In this document: in pieces, positions 43,361-56,012 of the stretch
How the letters are laid out: each line of letters starts with the position of its first letter
Position numbering within the stretch: position 1 is the stretch's first letter
Assembly (NCBI RefSeq): GCF_030272615.1
Contig: NW_026729161.1
Location: forward strand, 34,501 to 98,500
Direction: 5' to 3'
Source of the DNA: Cryptomeria japonica
Taxonomy: Eukaryota > Streptophyta > Pinopsida > Cupressales > Cupressaceae
DNA: 64,000 nucleotides
Program-made: the position numbers and the translations under genes
The notes under the pieces: generated by a model
What the model was told of the DNA's origin: nothing
What the model saw: only the letters and a program-made list of their open reading frames with translations
The model's database searches: none

Positions 43361-44992
43361 TGTAGCGTCGTAAATTGTATGCACTTGCTAGGGTGGTACA
43401 ATTTCACACCTAGTTTAGCACCCACCTTGGCGCATTTTGTATTTTGCATTGCATGTCCCCTTTAGCACTTAATTAATTAAATTAATTAGGTCTAAGGTCC
43501 TATTTTATCATTTCCTACATCATAAAGTTGGGCCCTTTCATTAAAGTGTGCCCCTTTCATTTTATTCTTCCAATACATCATTTAATCAAAAACCCTAATT
43601 AGGTCCTATTTTGAACTTGGGGGCTTGATTTCGGGGGTCAAAACATCTCGAAATCAGCTGTAACTTCGGGATTCTCTCTAAAATCATCATATCTGACGGC
43701 CTTGAAAATTTGGTGAAAAGTTGCCGGGACCGTGGCGCCCGGTGCACATGGTCCCGGACATTTTTCCTGAAACTTTGGGAGCACGATCCAATCATAAAAT
43801 AAAGCTTAAGCCCAAGAAATTGGTGGGATATTCAATCTCTAGGTCAGCCAAAATACGAATTTACGATCTAGGGTTTCATACATAAGAGCTCTCTTTCTTC
43901 ATTAGAAAGGACCCTGATTTTTGTTTTCAGGAACCTCATATGCAGCGAAAGAGCAGATCTTTGAAGACTTCAACAACATTCAACATCCTTCTATGAAGCA
44001 TTCATCAATTTCATTCATCCATTTAGGGCTTGGAAGACATTGAAGAACAATAGGAGATTACCGACTGAAGATTGGCTTGTACTCCTCCCTTGAGGGTTGG
44101 GTATGATTTCATGTTGTTTTCATGTCTTTGCATAAGCTTCAATATATCCTTTATTCATGCTTTAGATCACTTTGCATCTTGATTTAGAGCATTTACATTA
44201 TCATTTACAAGCAATTAGGGTTTACTTTCTAGGTTGCTCTAGTTTGCTTTCTTGCATTTTAGGACCTTGCACACACACTAGGTCTGCACACACAATACAT
44301 TTTACAATACAACTTGGCTATTCGTGGAGGTGGAAATCACCGAAGCGGGGGTTTGACTAAGGCAAAACCCTATATAGCTGCCCAAACACCTTTTCAGATA
44401 TAAGTGCAGGTTTCGGGACTCGGACGACGCCGCAAGTTACAGATCCGGAAGAAGTAGACGAAGACCAAACAACACACCAAGTTTCAGAGAAAAAGACCAG
44501 GACAGGGGCGTGGGGCGCCCTAGTCCTGCCAGGAGAGGGGCGCTGGGCACCCTGGTCCTCCTGACAGACAACATTTTCAGCATTTTTGACAGCTTTTCCA
44601 GAGTGCAAAACAACAGTTTTTGGAGCAGTTTCAGGGGCAGAATCAGGACAGTGGCGCCCGCACCCCCGTCCCGAACATTTTCAGTCAGATTTTAACTCTG
44701 GGTACGCATTTACATTCTTGTCTTGTCCTTGTGTTTACAGCTTTCCATCATTTAAGTTCAATTCTGTAATCTTGTTATTAGTTCATACTTGCACTTTGGG
44801 GTTAGGGATTGAACTTGCATTATTTTATCTTTCAATTACAACAAAGGAATAGAAATCCTAATAGGTAGCCCATGGCTCTCTCTTCCACAAGAAGAAGTAG
44901 CCAATTGTGTGATACCTCTAGGCTCTTTCGTATTCCACAAGTGTGTGGTTGATTAAGGCATGTTTGCTTAGTGTCGCTTTTTCCCCCACACA
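43361..44992 (+). repeat. E4 3' LTR (1,632 bp)
   Basis: Pairs with 36537-38136. The 32 extra bases near 44510-44541 duplicate hairpin H2 (a second aggac...agtcct-type unit). Confidence 0.94.
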
Positions 44993-45244
44993 CTTGGTAT
45001 TTCTTGCACTTCCTGACAAAGTAGTAGGAGTCTTTCTCCATAGATGGCCAATAGTATCCATTGCGTAGGAGTTTCTTGGCTAGTGATGGACCACTTGCAT
45101 GGGTTCCACAAATTCCTTCATGTACCTCTTTCAAAGCCTTTGTTATCTCATCTTGTTCTAGACATCGAAGGAGAGTACCATCAAGACCGCGTCGGTATAG
45201 GGTTTCGGCAATAATGGTATATCGAGCAGTTTGGCGAATGAAGG
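44993..45244 (-). pseudogene. E3 pol: integrase N-terminal zinc-binding part
   Basis: Upstream part of the E3 integrase before the E4 insertion: TLYRRGLDGTLLRCLEQDEI, then KEVHEGICGTHASG...YYWPSMEKDSYYFVRKCKKYQV with the His-His-Cys-Cys pattern. Cut at 44993, the right copy of the duplication. Continues at 36531. No stop in this part. Confidence 0.92.
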
Positions 45245-47160
45245 TTTTACGTTGGTTATTCGATTGGTTGGGAGGAAGGGTGTGATCGCGGAGGTAGGTG
45301 TAGAATTCACCGTACCATGGGGATTCAGAACCGACAAGGTGACATATCATTTCAGATTCGGGGATATCATAAGCGGGGATCCAAAGCTGTTCTACCAAGA
45401 ACTCATAGCGTGTTGAATTTTGTGGAAGATCTAGGAGAGATGCGATGGTAGCCATAGAGTCAGCAGCTCGATTCTGATCTCTTGGTATCTGCTCAAAAGT
45501 GATAGTAGTAAATGATATCTTTAGAGTGTCCACCATTTGCTTATATGGCATGAGTTTATCATCTTTGGTCTGATATTCATCTGTTGCTTGTCGAATGACT
45601 AGTTGGGAATCGCCATATACTTGTAGTTCTTGTAATTTCCATTGTACGGCTAACCTGAGTCTTGTGATCAAGGCCTCATACTCTGCTATGTTGTTTATGC
45701 ATGGAAATGTGAGCCTGTAAGACTTCGGGATGCTATCACCTGGAGGTGTGATAAACAGAATGCCTGCCCCCGAGCCGTGCCTAGTGTATGAACCATCAAA
45801 ATATAGTTTCCATGGTTGTGCTGTTGTGATCATGAATATCTCTTCATCTGGAAAATTGGAAATGAGAGGATGATCGCCTATGAGAGGTGCATCAGCCAAC
45901 TGATCTGCAATAACCTGACCTTTGATAGCTTTACGGTCTACATACTCGATGTCAAATTCACTTAGAATCATCACCCATTTGGCCAAGCGGCCTGTCAATG
46001 CTGCTTTGCTGAGTAAATACTTGAGTGGATCAATCTTTGCAATGAGTTGTACCTTGTGTGTTAACAGATAGTGCCTCAGTTTAGTGGCTACTAAGATTAC
46101 TGCTAGGCAAGCTCGCTTAATAGGTGTGTAATTGAGTTCATAGCCCACCAGTGTGCGAGAGATGTAATAAATAGCACACTCTTTTCCTTCTGCATTATGT
46201 TGTGCCAGTAGTACACCCAATGCTATACTGGTTGCTCAGATATAGAGTAACAACGATCTACTTGGATTTGGTGGGATCAGCAATGGTGGATTCATGAGAT
46301 AGTCTTTAAGCATCTGAAATGCTTGCTGGCATCTGGCATCCCACTGAAAGTGGATGTTCTTGTGTAACAGATGTGTAAATGGGTGACACTTATCAGCCAA
46401 TTGTGCAATGAATCTTCGGATGGATTGAAGTCGCTCTTGTAATGTCCTTAGCTGACTGATATTCTTTGGTGGTGGCATGTCCATGATTGCCTTAATCTTT
46501 GCTGGGTTGACCTCAATACCTTTGCTTGAGACAATGTATCCTAGAAGCTTCCTGGAGGTTACTCCAAAGACACATTTCTTTGGGTTGATTCGAACATGGT
46601 ATTGTTCCAGTCTATCAAAGATTTTATCTAAGATGTGGAGATGCCCTTCTCTGGTGAGTGACTTTGCTAGTAAGTCATCAACATAATCTTCCATCATGGT
46701 ATGCATCATGTCATGGAAGATGGTGGTCATTTCTCTTTGATAGGTTGCTCCTGCATTCTTTAGACCGAAGGGCATTACATTCCAGCAATATGTGCCCCAT
46801 GGACATGTGAAGGTTGTCTTATGTTGGTCCTTTGGTGCGATCTTTATTTGATTGTATCCTGAAAAGCCATCCATGAGTGAAAGCATGGCATGTCCTGCTA
46901 TCAGATCCACTATGATGTCGATATTTGGTAGGGGGAAGTCATCCTTAGGACATGCCTTATTTAGATCTCTAAAGTCAGTACAAATGCGGATGCCCCCTTT
47001 TGGTTTGCCAACAGGAACAATGTTGGAGATCCATTTTGCATAATCAATTGGCCTAATGAAACCAACATCTAGGAGTTTCTTGAGTTCTGTTTTGACTAGT
47101 ACTGCAATTTGAGGATGCATCTTACAAAGCTTCTGCTTGACAGGTTTGGCTCCTTCTGCG
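45245..47160 (-). pseudogene. E3 pol: reverse transcriptase, RNase H and second RNase H
   Basis: RT from KQKLCKMHPQ (47140) with RICTDFRDLNKACPKDDFP, FTCPWGTYCWNVMPFGLKN and the catalytic YVDD near 46685. Ty3-type RNase H (CAIYYISRTLVGYELNY, AKWVMILSEFDIEY). Second, archaeal-like RNase H (WKLYFDGSYTRHGSGAGILF, NNIAEYEALITRL, YGDSQLVIRQ, RAADSMATIAS; about 45815-45420). A single in-frame stop, TGA at 46236, lies between RT and RNase H. Best-preserved pol in the window. Confidence 0.94.
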
Positions 47161-49901
47161 ATGGTGAGGTGATGCATGACTAAATTAGGATCAAGCCCAG
47201 GTATGTCTGCATATGACCATGCAAAGTTCATTTGACGCTTCTGGAAGAACTCTATAAACTTAGGTTGTTCATCTGGAGTGAGAAGAGATGCTAGATGTAT
47301 GAGATGAGGATTTTCAGGAGTCCCCACATTGTATTCTTTGGTTTCCTCGATGAGAATTGTTGATCCTTCTTGTTGTGTACTAGTAGGGAGAATGTCAAAC
47401 CCTTCATCCTCAGGCGCCTCAGAGAGGTTTTCACCATTGGATACGCTCTTTCTTTTTACTTTTGTTGGATCAAACAGTGCCACAGTGTGGTTTTCACTAG
47501 AAGATCCATGTTTTAATGTTATATTTTTGCAGCTGAAAGGTTTGGCATCCGCCCCGAAGTATGCTGTGCTATTAAGTTTAATGGAAAATCTAGCTTTGTG
47601 ATCCCCGCTTGGTAGGTTATCCCTTAATTCCAAAAAGTCAATGATGGCCTCATCGTTTTGGAAGAGGTCAAGACATGGGGGATTTGGTTGGTTCCATTCG
47701 ATGAGTTCAAGGTGGATAATGGGCATTACTTCATCGATTAGGTTAAGTGCGGGAGATGTATTAGTGAAGGTTAAGACGTTATGGTGAAGGTCGTTAATGG
47801 TACTCTCCATGTCAGAATCAGGCGTAGGATGAGACATAGGGTCTGTGGAAGATATTTCCAGTTCGGGAACCCAAGTGGTCTTTATCTGTGCTTCTCCATA
47901 AACAGGGATATCTTTGCATGGCAGAGATAGTGATGCATCTTCCTCATCTGAAGTATTAAGTTGTACCAAATCAAATTCCCATTCATGTGAGTCGGTCTCT
48001 GAATCACTTTCCAGCATCTGATTGCTATACCAAACTGGGATGTCTTTTGAGTTAAACGCTGCAGGTGTGATTGGTTGATGTACCTTTGTAGTGATCGGTG
48101 CTACAGGAAGTTTGATGGGGATAAAAGAATCTGGCATAGGAAGTATCGGCAGTGTTGACTCAGTGGCTTCTGCGGGAACTGCTGGTACCATAGATGCTGC
48201 TGCGGGTTCTGGTACAGTTGCTACTGCTAATGGTACTATTGATGGGATTGTTGCTGTGGATGGGATTACTGGTTCGCTTGGTGGGATGAATGGTATTGGT
48301 GATAGTTGTGTTGGGATTCTGAGCCTCGGTGGGGCAGTTGTGATGGTGTTTGATGCTGCTTTGATAATGAAAGGTGTCCTTTTTGTAGTAGGCTGACATA
48401 ATGGATTGCTGGGTTTTCCTTTGAATTTGAGCTTAGGAAATATCTCCTTTTCAAAGCCTAGACCTGTATTATCTTTGGGCTTTAATTCTGGTAGCAGAGG
48501 TTCATGTCGTCCTTGTTTGCAATATCCTAAAGCACTCTGACCATCATATCCCATTCTTTGCATAATGTGGAGACCTTTGCCATACTAATCTGTAGGAAGT
48601 CTAACTTGCGGTATATTAGTGGTGATGGGATCTTTATAGATCCAGTCCGCTAAGTCCTCATCTTGGGTTTCTTCTTCTTGACTCTTTCCAAGGATGAAAG
48701 GCATCAAAGCACATGTAGGCGTGTTTAGTGGTTGCTGGAGTAACTATTGTGGTTTACCATGTGTTCGAGGAGAAGTGGGCATTTGTCCCACACAAAAGAG
48801 TTGACTCAAGTTGTATTCCCCGGCACCTTCCTCTGCTATTTTCATCTTAAGCTTTTCTTGCTTTGGTATAGTGGTGTTCGAACTGGCAAGAGAGGCTGGA
48901 CTTATATATGATGTGGAGGAAATGGCTTCTCTATTATTAGGAACAGTAATCTCTGGTTGATGGCTGATATTATGGCAAAATGCAAAGGGGTTTGCATCGC
49001 CCAAAATTGTGATCTCTACACCATTATGTGGGAACTTGATACATTGATGGTAGGTAGATGGAATGGCTTGCATGGCATGTATCCAAGGTCTCCCTAATAA
49101 TATATTGTAGGGCAGAGGAAGGTCCAGAACCTAACAAATGATGTGATTTACCACGGGGCCTACTCGGATTGGTAGTACCACAGCTCCTTTGGATGAACAC
49201 TCCGCGTCGTCATAGCCTTTGATTGTGATCTTCTGACGAGGATCCACTGATTTGACCGCATATCCCAATGCTGTGACCAATTGTAGTGTACAAATGTTCA
49301 GGCCTGCTCCATTATCGATCAAGACTCGCTTGATCTTGTGTTGGTTGATAAAGCCTTCAATGTGTAGTGAAGCGTTATGAGGTTGCTGAAAGGAAGAGTT
49401 GTCACTTTCAGAAAAAGTGAGACAAGGTGATGACTTTAGACTTCCAACCATTGCTTGAAATTGGTCTGTATTCAGGTTTGCAGGGACTGATGCCTCTTGG
49501 AGTGCTTGATCCAAGATAGTTTTATGAGATGGCAATAGACGCAAAAGCTCTAAAATGGATATAAGTGCAGGGGTTTTGTCTAATTGTTCCACAAGATTGT
49601 ACTGCTTTGGGATGGAGGTGGTGCCTTGTGGAGATGCCTTTATGGTAACTTTGCCGCGACGTGTAACAACATTGCAATTTGAGTTGGGATTTTTGAAGGT
49701 TATAGTTGCAACTTGTTCATTGGCATCATACAGGTGATTTACAGTGTAATTATACGCAACCTGTGTATAATCAGTGGTATCAGTGCCTCACCTGGAAGTG
49801 GAAGGACCCCTTTGATCTTGTGATGGAAGTGGATTTTTGAACATTAGATGATCATTATTTGTTGTTTTTGGGTCATGTCCTTCAATTTCAATTTCTCTTC
49901 G
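47161..49901 (-). pseudogene. E3 pol: protease, G-patch and Pro-rich linker
   Basis: Retropepsin-like active site LIDNGAGLNIC with catalytic Asp codon at 49314-49316 (about residue 685 of the polyprotein), then [21 protein letters not shown]-patch-like segment (YGKGLHIMQRMGYDGQSALG...TGLGFE, 48450-48590). A Pro/Ala/Thr-rich linker (48060-48400) precedes acidic sequence and FAWSYADIPGLDPNLVMHH before RT. Stops at 49788, 49131, 48744 and 48585. The DNG loop is intact here, unlike E2. Confidence 0.9.
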
Positions 49902-51368
49902 ATCAATAAGATCCTGAATGAGATCTTTCAATCAGTGACAATTACTTGTCTTGTGCCCTCTTCCTTGATGGAATTCACAATGTTCAGTATCTCTCCACCA
50001 TGCCGGTTTGACCTGAGGCTCATAGTTTGATAGCTTAGGTAGAGTGACCAAATTTTGAGAAATGAGCTATCGCAATACTGTTTCAATGGGTTCTCCTAAG
50101 GGAGTGTATGTGCATTTTTGTTTTTGCTGACGAGGTCTAGGTTCATCGTGAGATGTAATGCGACTTTGATTAGAAGGAACATTTGTGTTGTTTTGAGGTG
50201 GAGGATTTTGTCCTGCAAACCGAACCACAGGTTGTGCGTTTTGGATAGTCCGGGCATCCACAACCCCATTATTGATGATATTCTTGTTTTTATTCCAGAA
50301 GCTTGGTTTATCACTATTGAAGCGTGGGCAAGGACCATCTTTTGGTTCATTAAATATTTTGATGAGTCCTTTCTTGATGAGTGCCCTTTCACATTTTAAA
50401 CCCTTGGTGATCATATCGTTAAAAGAGTCTGTGTCTTTGACATCCAGGTGAAATTCCATTTCTTCGTTTAAGTTGGAAATGAAAATTTCCACTAGTTCTC
50501 ATTCAGGTAACTGAAGAGAACGTCTGCTAGACATTTGGTGCCATCGTTGCAGGAATACTGAGAATAGTTCACCTGGTTTTTGTTTGGTGTTGCACAGATC
50601 AGCCATGGTGATGTCGCGTTCAATGTTATGAGAGTAATGAGCGAGGAATTTTTGGATAAGTTCCTCAAATGTTCTAATGCCACCTGGTAGTCGAGAAAAC
50701 CATGATGTGGTTGTTCCTCCCAAGCTTTGGGGAAAAAGGTGCATTAGGTATGTGTCTTCATATTCTACTTCGAGACAAGCAGAATGAAATTCTCGGACAT
50801 GATCGCGGGGATCTCCCTTTCCTCTATATTTTTCAAATTTGGGTGTTTCGAATCCTTGTGGAAAGGGTGGTATATAAAGATTCCTATCAAAAGGATAGGG
50901 ACAGATGTCATTGAGTGAGAATTGGTTAGTCTTGACACCACTATGAAGTTGTTGGGCGAGATTCTCGACTTGTTGCCGCAACATTTCCATTTCAGTTGGA
51001 GGAGGAGGTGGTGGGTTACCTCAAGGAATGTTATAGCTGATGTGATCTCTACCTCTTTCCTCCTCATGGCAACTTTGTATTTTTGATGCTTGTCTTAATT
51101 GGGCAAGATCAAAGTCAGAGGGGAGTTTGGCTCCTTCTTGAGCGAGTTTTAAGAAGTGAGCATCCGCATTACTCCTGAGTATTTCGTCAAAAAGTCTGTT
51201 AAAGAGAGGGTTATGCTGAGTCCTTTCTATTGTTGCAGGAGTAGGAGTACTTGGGTTTTCGTCATTCATATTTCCTCCAAGTGCTTCTTGAAATTCATTG
51301 AGATTTTCATCTTCTTCTTCCTCAATTTCTATTTCTTGTTGCCTTGACCGTGATCGGGTTTGAGCCAT
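49902..51368 (-). pseudogene. E3 gag
   Basis: ATG at 51368 (MAQTRSRSRQQ, then a Glu-rich run). Capsid region with CPYPFDRNLYIPPFPQGFE, DPRDHVREFHSACLEVEYED, and WFSRLPGGIRTFEELIQKFL (50560-50930). Zinc-binding-like CEFHQGRGHKTSNC near 49945-49985 followed by LKDLIQDLIDRREIEIE. Stops at 51021, 50499, 50067 and 49932. No frameshift from here to the end of pol. Confidence 0.93.
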
Positions 51369-54083
51369 TTTGTTTGCAAGTTTTGTGTGAAGTTGATTGG
51401 AAATGATGATGAGTTTTTGTTTAATGTAATGAGATTTGATGGTTGGTGATTGTGTGGTATGTAGATCTCTAGCACTTTAAGGTAGATGTAACCGAAATTC
51501 CTTCTTTGAATTGCTTGTTTGTTTGAGGAGTTTGGATGTGATAAGGTGTAGAGAAATCTGAGATGTGTTACAGATTGAACTACCTAGTAATGAGAGGATT
51601 CACTCATGAACTAGTTTTAACCTACGTAGATGTGTCTCTTAGGATGAGCTTATCCTAGATGTAGAAACAATCTAAAAAGTGATGTGATGTGTTTGATTTC
51701 AAGCAATATCTAAAAGAGAACTTGGGACAAGAACCTCTTAATGTTTTGAGAGTTGGGACGGATTGATGATGAAGTGATGATGTATGAGTGAGATGATGGA
51801 TGAAAATGTTTTCAACTTCAATAAAAATTTTGTGTTACAAATGGGACAAACTCTATCTCTTCCCTTTCAGGTGTTGGTGGTATTTCTCGAGCTGTGTTGT
51901 ATGTGATACAGACGTTTGGGAAGAAGTTGGGATTAATCTTACCTCCTTGGTTTTTGTGATAACTCAGAGCTCTATATTGCATAAAAGCTCTGCGGTTCAA
52001 TGACTCTGAATCAAATTCGTTTGTTTTTCCTTGAAGGTAGAGATGCATGTGACGCAGAAAGACTCTATGTGAGACAAAGATCTGTCTATTTATATAGAAG
52101 AATTTCCTCCTTTTGATCAAAGCCTTTGAGTTCAATGGTCTTCTTTTCAAGTTGATATTCTGATGACGCTTCTTCTTTCGCAAGATGTGAAGAATGGTCA
52201 TAAAATTTGACTCTTTGTTGTTTGTACCTTGTTTTTGATGTTTTTGGTTGTTTTGACAGATGTTTGGTTGGATGAATACTTTGTTTTTGGGAAGTGATTT
52301 TCTGATTTTTCTTTGACAAGAAAACAAAGCAAGCACACAAACAAAAGAATGTTGCCTCAAAGGCACAAATGAGTATGGGTCTAGATCAACCCAATCCTTG
52401 GACTTTTATATAACCCTTCCTTTAGATGTATTTTAAGGTGTATTTCCAAAGCCTGAAGTCGGCTCAATTTGCACTTGGTCTTGACTAAAATGAACACACT
52501 TCAAACACTTTTTATCCCTAAGGTCAAATGGCCAGTTGTGATAAATTTAGCCCACATCTTGATATTTCTTCGACTTTGGTACTACATACCTTATGAATCC
52601 CACCTTGGCAGGTAAGGATGTGATATACTAAGTCTTGCATGAGCATAACAAATAGATGATCCCTATGATGGGGGAGTCACCACTTTTATCAAGCCACAAG
52701 TGACTTTTCAAAAAGCTATGTTTCTACTCAAGGAAATATGTATGGTGAGTATCTTGGGAGCAAAACCATCTATGCTCTTGCACTAAATTATATCGCAAAT
52801 ATCCTCAATCAATAGAACGGGTGGGCTACTACTTAAAGGTGTTTAGTCATGTTTGATGTTTTTGGACATAAGTTCATTCTGCAGTGACTCACTTAAGAGC
52901 CTTGTAACTGGTGGTGGGGCCCATTTGTCCTTTCGGCCAGTTACACTGTAGGAACAACTATACCCAAGGCTACAGCTTTCGCTCACACCTGATTTCTATA
53001 GCGGCTCGAAGGATTTACCGCTCAAGGTTGTTCCCAAGAGTGATGTGTCTCTTGGCAGGCCTCTCTTAAAAAGATAAAATTTTGAGTGTTACTAACACTT
53101 TCTCTTGCACCTAGGACCACGAAAGCCAAGGGAGAGGATAGTGTGTGTTAGAAGTAGGACCACTCGACCAACTCTTTGCACAAGTGTGCCAAGCACGAAA
53201 AACACTTGTTCTTTTTAATCTGTCATTGCAATGTGATCTAACTATTTGGAGATGTTTCTCCAACAGTCATGGTGTTCTTTTTAACTTCAAAGGCAAAATA
53301 TTTTGTAAACTAGGAACTTTGAAATCCTAGTCAACTGAATTGAAAACACGTCTTGCTTGAAGTAAAATTCTTTTTGAGCTTGAAAAAAAAAATGGCTTGT
53401 TCTTTTTAGATAGCCCAAAACAAAGTGTTGATTGTAAATTTCTTTTAAGTTGATGCAAGAAAATAAATTTTGTTTTGTTGATTTTAAGCACCAAAACGAA
53501 GTTTGTTTCCTAACTTGCAAGAAATAAAGTTGTTTTGTATAAGTTTGTGGTTCTTTTTACCTTGGAACAATGAAATTCTTTTTAAGAGCCTCAAACAAAT
53601 GTGTGATTCTTTTTTAAAAGCCCAAATTTGAAATGTGAAGTTAATTTTAAACTAAAATAAAAAGTGAATTCATTTTTAAAACCAACTTCAAAAACAAGTT
53701 AGTAAAAAATATAAATCTACTTTTTAATCTAATTTAAATCTGCACAAAAGAGAAAAATAGTTAGTAAAATCCGCCTATTTGGTGGGCTTCTACAAGCCTA
53801 ATTTTTTTTTTTTTTGGTTTTTTTTTTTTTTTTTGGTTACAAGGTGATTTGTACAACGTTTTGTTACAATAGCGCTAGTCTGCGTTTGAACAGAGGCACT
53901 ATTTAACACAAACGCACTAAAAGAAAGGGAAAGACAGAGAAGGCAAAAGCACTGAAACAGGGTGAATAGCGCCAAAATAATGTCAAATGCACCAAAACAG
54001 TGTCAAAAGCGCAACCTGTGTGACATTTTCAACATTCAAACATGTTATTGGTTAAAAAAAAAAGTTGATCTTTTTGGTGTTTG
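51369..54083 (-). other. E3 5' leader
   Basis: About 2.7 kb with no gene I can support (frames at 51818-52366 and 53287-53520 have no motif). Sense-strand A-rich runs lie at 53802-53840. GCGC/GTGC words (GCGCTATT, AGCGCAAC, GTGCATTT) recur at 53870-54015, just downstream of the primer site in sense direction, similar to the E0 and E2 leaders. Confidence 0.6.
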
Positions 54084-54103
54084 GATTCACGTCGGGTTCA
54101 CCA
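54084..54103 (-). other. E3 primer binding site, tRNA-Trp type
   Basis: Sense strand TGGTGAACCCGACGTGAATC, a 20-base perfect match to the complement of the plant tRNA-Trp 3' end, two bases from the LTR. Confidence 0.9.
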
Positions 54104-54105
54104 AA

Positions 54106-56007
54106 TGATGCTTTGCAAAAAGGATTAGAAAATCTGTTTGATGGCAACACACACAAAAGCACAAGAAACAAACGTTAGTGTTAGCAACAAAAGATTATCC
54201 TAAACAGGCATATCAAGAGAGATATTAAGCATGAAATAGAAAGCATATAAACATAGAATAAAATAGCTAATCAAGATGCTCATAGTTGCTCCTCCCTTGT
54301 TCCTCTCCTCTCCAAGTCCCAAATGAGTGTAGCTCTCAGCTTTTAGCACTAGCCATGGATGCCGTATGGAGATTCAAGATGGTTGAATATGATAAGCAAA
54401 TACTATGCAAGAGTAGATAGTGATGCTATGAAAAAGCTCTATGCTAATGCCAGTATAACAACAATACTCTAATGCTTCTTTCTCTTTGTTTGAGGAGAAG
54501 GGTTCTATTTATAGAAGAAATGGGGAAATGAAGGGTTAAGATTGAGTAATCTTAACAAGGGTTAGGATTGAAAGATATTCAATCCATGTGAGACTTTCAA
54601 CCCAATCCCATGTTGACAAGTGTCACCATGAGGAGGCTTGAGAGGAGAGATAAGGAGCATTAAATGCTTGAGGGGACATGATGGTTACCCTAGTCAAAGA
54701 AATAAATGCTTTGAAGAGACACATGGGTTACATGAGGGTTAAATTAGGGGTCAAAGTCCTTAACCATGGGTGCAAGTGGAATTAACCATTAATGGTCATG
54801 TAAGAGCCATAAGTGGTTTGGAAGACTTTAGAGGTTAATTTGTTGAACACACAAAGCATTAATTGCTTTTCAAAGACTTTGGAGTCTTTGAGAAGTGACT
54901 CCAATTTGCTTAGGAATGTGACAATATTTAGGGGATGGATTAGGTTAATTAGGAAGGGTTTAGAAGAATCTAGAAGGGGTTTAGGCATGCAAGTGGATTT
55001 TGTAGGAAAATGCACGTGGGAGAAATTTTGGTATTTTCAATTAAAATAAAATCATTTATTTCAATTAAATGGTGTAATTTGCATTTGGATAAATATTTAA
55101 ATAAATATTAATTTATTTAAATGAGAAAAAGGAAGATAAAGCATTAAAATGCTTGAAGACTTTAAGGGAAACCATTAAAGGCTTGAAGACTTTAAGGAAA
55201 ACCATTAAAGTCTTAAGAAGACTTTAAGGGAAGCCATTAAGTTTGAAGACTTTAAAGCCATCAAGTTTGAAGACTTTAAGGGAAACCATTAAAGGCTTAA
55301 GAAGACTATAGAAGGAAGCCATCAAGTTTGAAGACTTTAAGGGAAACCATTAAGTTTGAAGACTTTAAAGCCATCAAGTTTGAAGACTTTAAGGGAAACC
55401 ATTAAAGGCTTAAGAAGACTATAGAAGGAAGCCATCAAGTTTGAAGACTTTAAAGCCATCAAGTTTGAAGACTTTAAAGCCATCAAGTTTGAAGACTTTA
55501 AGGGAAACCATTAAAGGTTTCAAGTGGGTGAGGATAAATAGGATTTTAAATAAATAATTTATTTAAAATAGTTGTGCAACTTGCTTTTGTAAGAAAATAC
55601 AAGTGGGTGGAGGATAAAGGTGATTTAAATAAATTATTTATTTAAAATAATTGTGCAACTTGCATTTGTAGGAAAATGCAAGTGGGTAGAGGATAAAGGT
55701 GATTTAAATAAATGTTAATTTATTTAAATGTGAGAGGTGGGATTTTAGGGGATTTAAATAAATATTAGTTTATTTAAATGTGAGAGAATATTTAATTAAA
55801 TAAATATGATTTATTTATTTAATTAATGGTCTGAATTTGGTTAAGTGAATTAAATCAAATAAATTGAATAATTTATTTAATTAATAGGAGAAGAGGGTTA
55901 AGATGAATTAATTAAATATTAATTTAATTAATTATTAATTGATGGTTAAATAATCAAATAAATACTAAGTATTCATTTAATTAAGTGGACAAATGTATGT
56001 GACTACA
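54106..56007 (-). repeat. E3 5' LTR (1,902 bp)
   Basis: Pairs with 31288-33130. It has more GAAGACTTTAA units (55140-55525) and one fewer unit of about 75 bp near 55560-55700 than the other LTR. Minus-strand TATA-like CTATAAATA at 54506-54514. Confidence 0.93.
55140..55525 (-). repeat. GAAGACTTTAAGGGAAACC minisatellite in the E3 5' LTR
   Basis: Irregular units of about 20-35 bp built from GAAGACTTTAA, AGCCATCAAGTTT and ACCATTAAAGGCTTAA. The copy at 32330-32570 in the 3' LTR is about 135 bp shorter. Confidence 0.85.
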
Positions 56008-56012
56008 GGTGG

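Larger units (their letters stand above)
36537..44992 (+). mobile_element. E4: non-autonomous LTR element (8,456 bp) with an intact protease/G-patch frame
   Basis: LTRs 36537-38136 and 43361-44992, perfect target duplication, tRNA-Trp primer site and polypurine tract, all intact. The LTRs differ by about 23 substitutions (1.4%, hand count) and one 32-bp insertion in the 3' copy. The only gene is a 1,062-codon frame; RT, RNase H and integrase are absent, so movement needed enzymes from another element. It is the only plus-strand member inside E1-E3. Confidence 0.93.
31288..56007 (-). mobile_element. E3: full-length Tat/Ogre-like element (about 16.3 kb) inserted in E2 gag
   Basis: LTRs 31288-33130 and 54106-56007 (about 1.2% substitutions by hand count, with length differences in internal minisatellites), perfect target duplication GGTGG, tRNA-Trp primer site, and polypurine tract. 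A single-frame polyprotein of about 2,435 codons starts at 51368 and ends at 35600, interrupted by E4. Ten in-frame stops, no frameshift. Confidence 0.94.

Noticed and set aside
48091-48396. Gly/Ala/Ile-rich plus-strand frame
   Set aside because: Antisense shadow of the Pro/Ala/Thr-rich linker of the E3 polyprotein.
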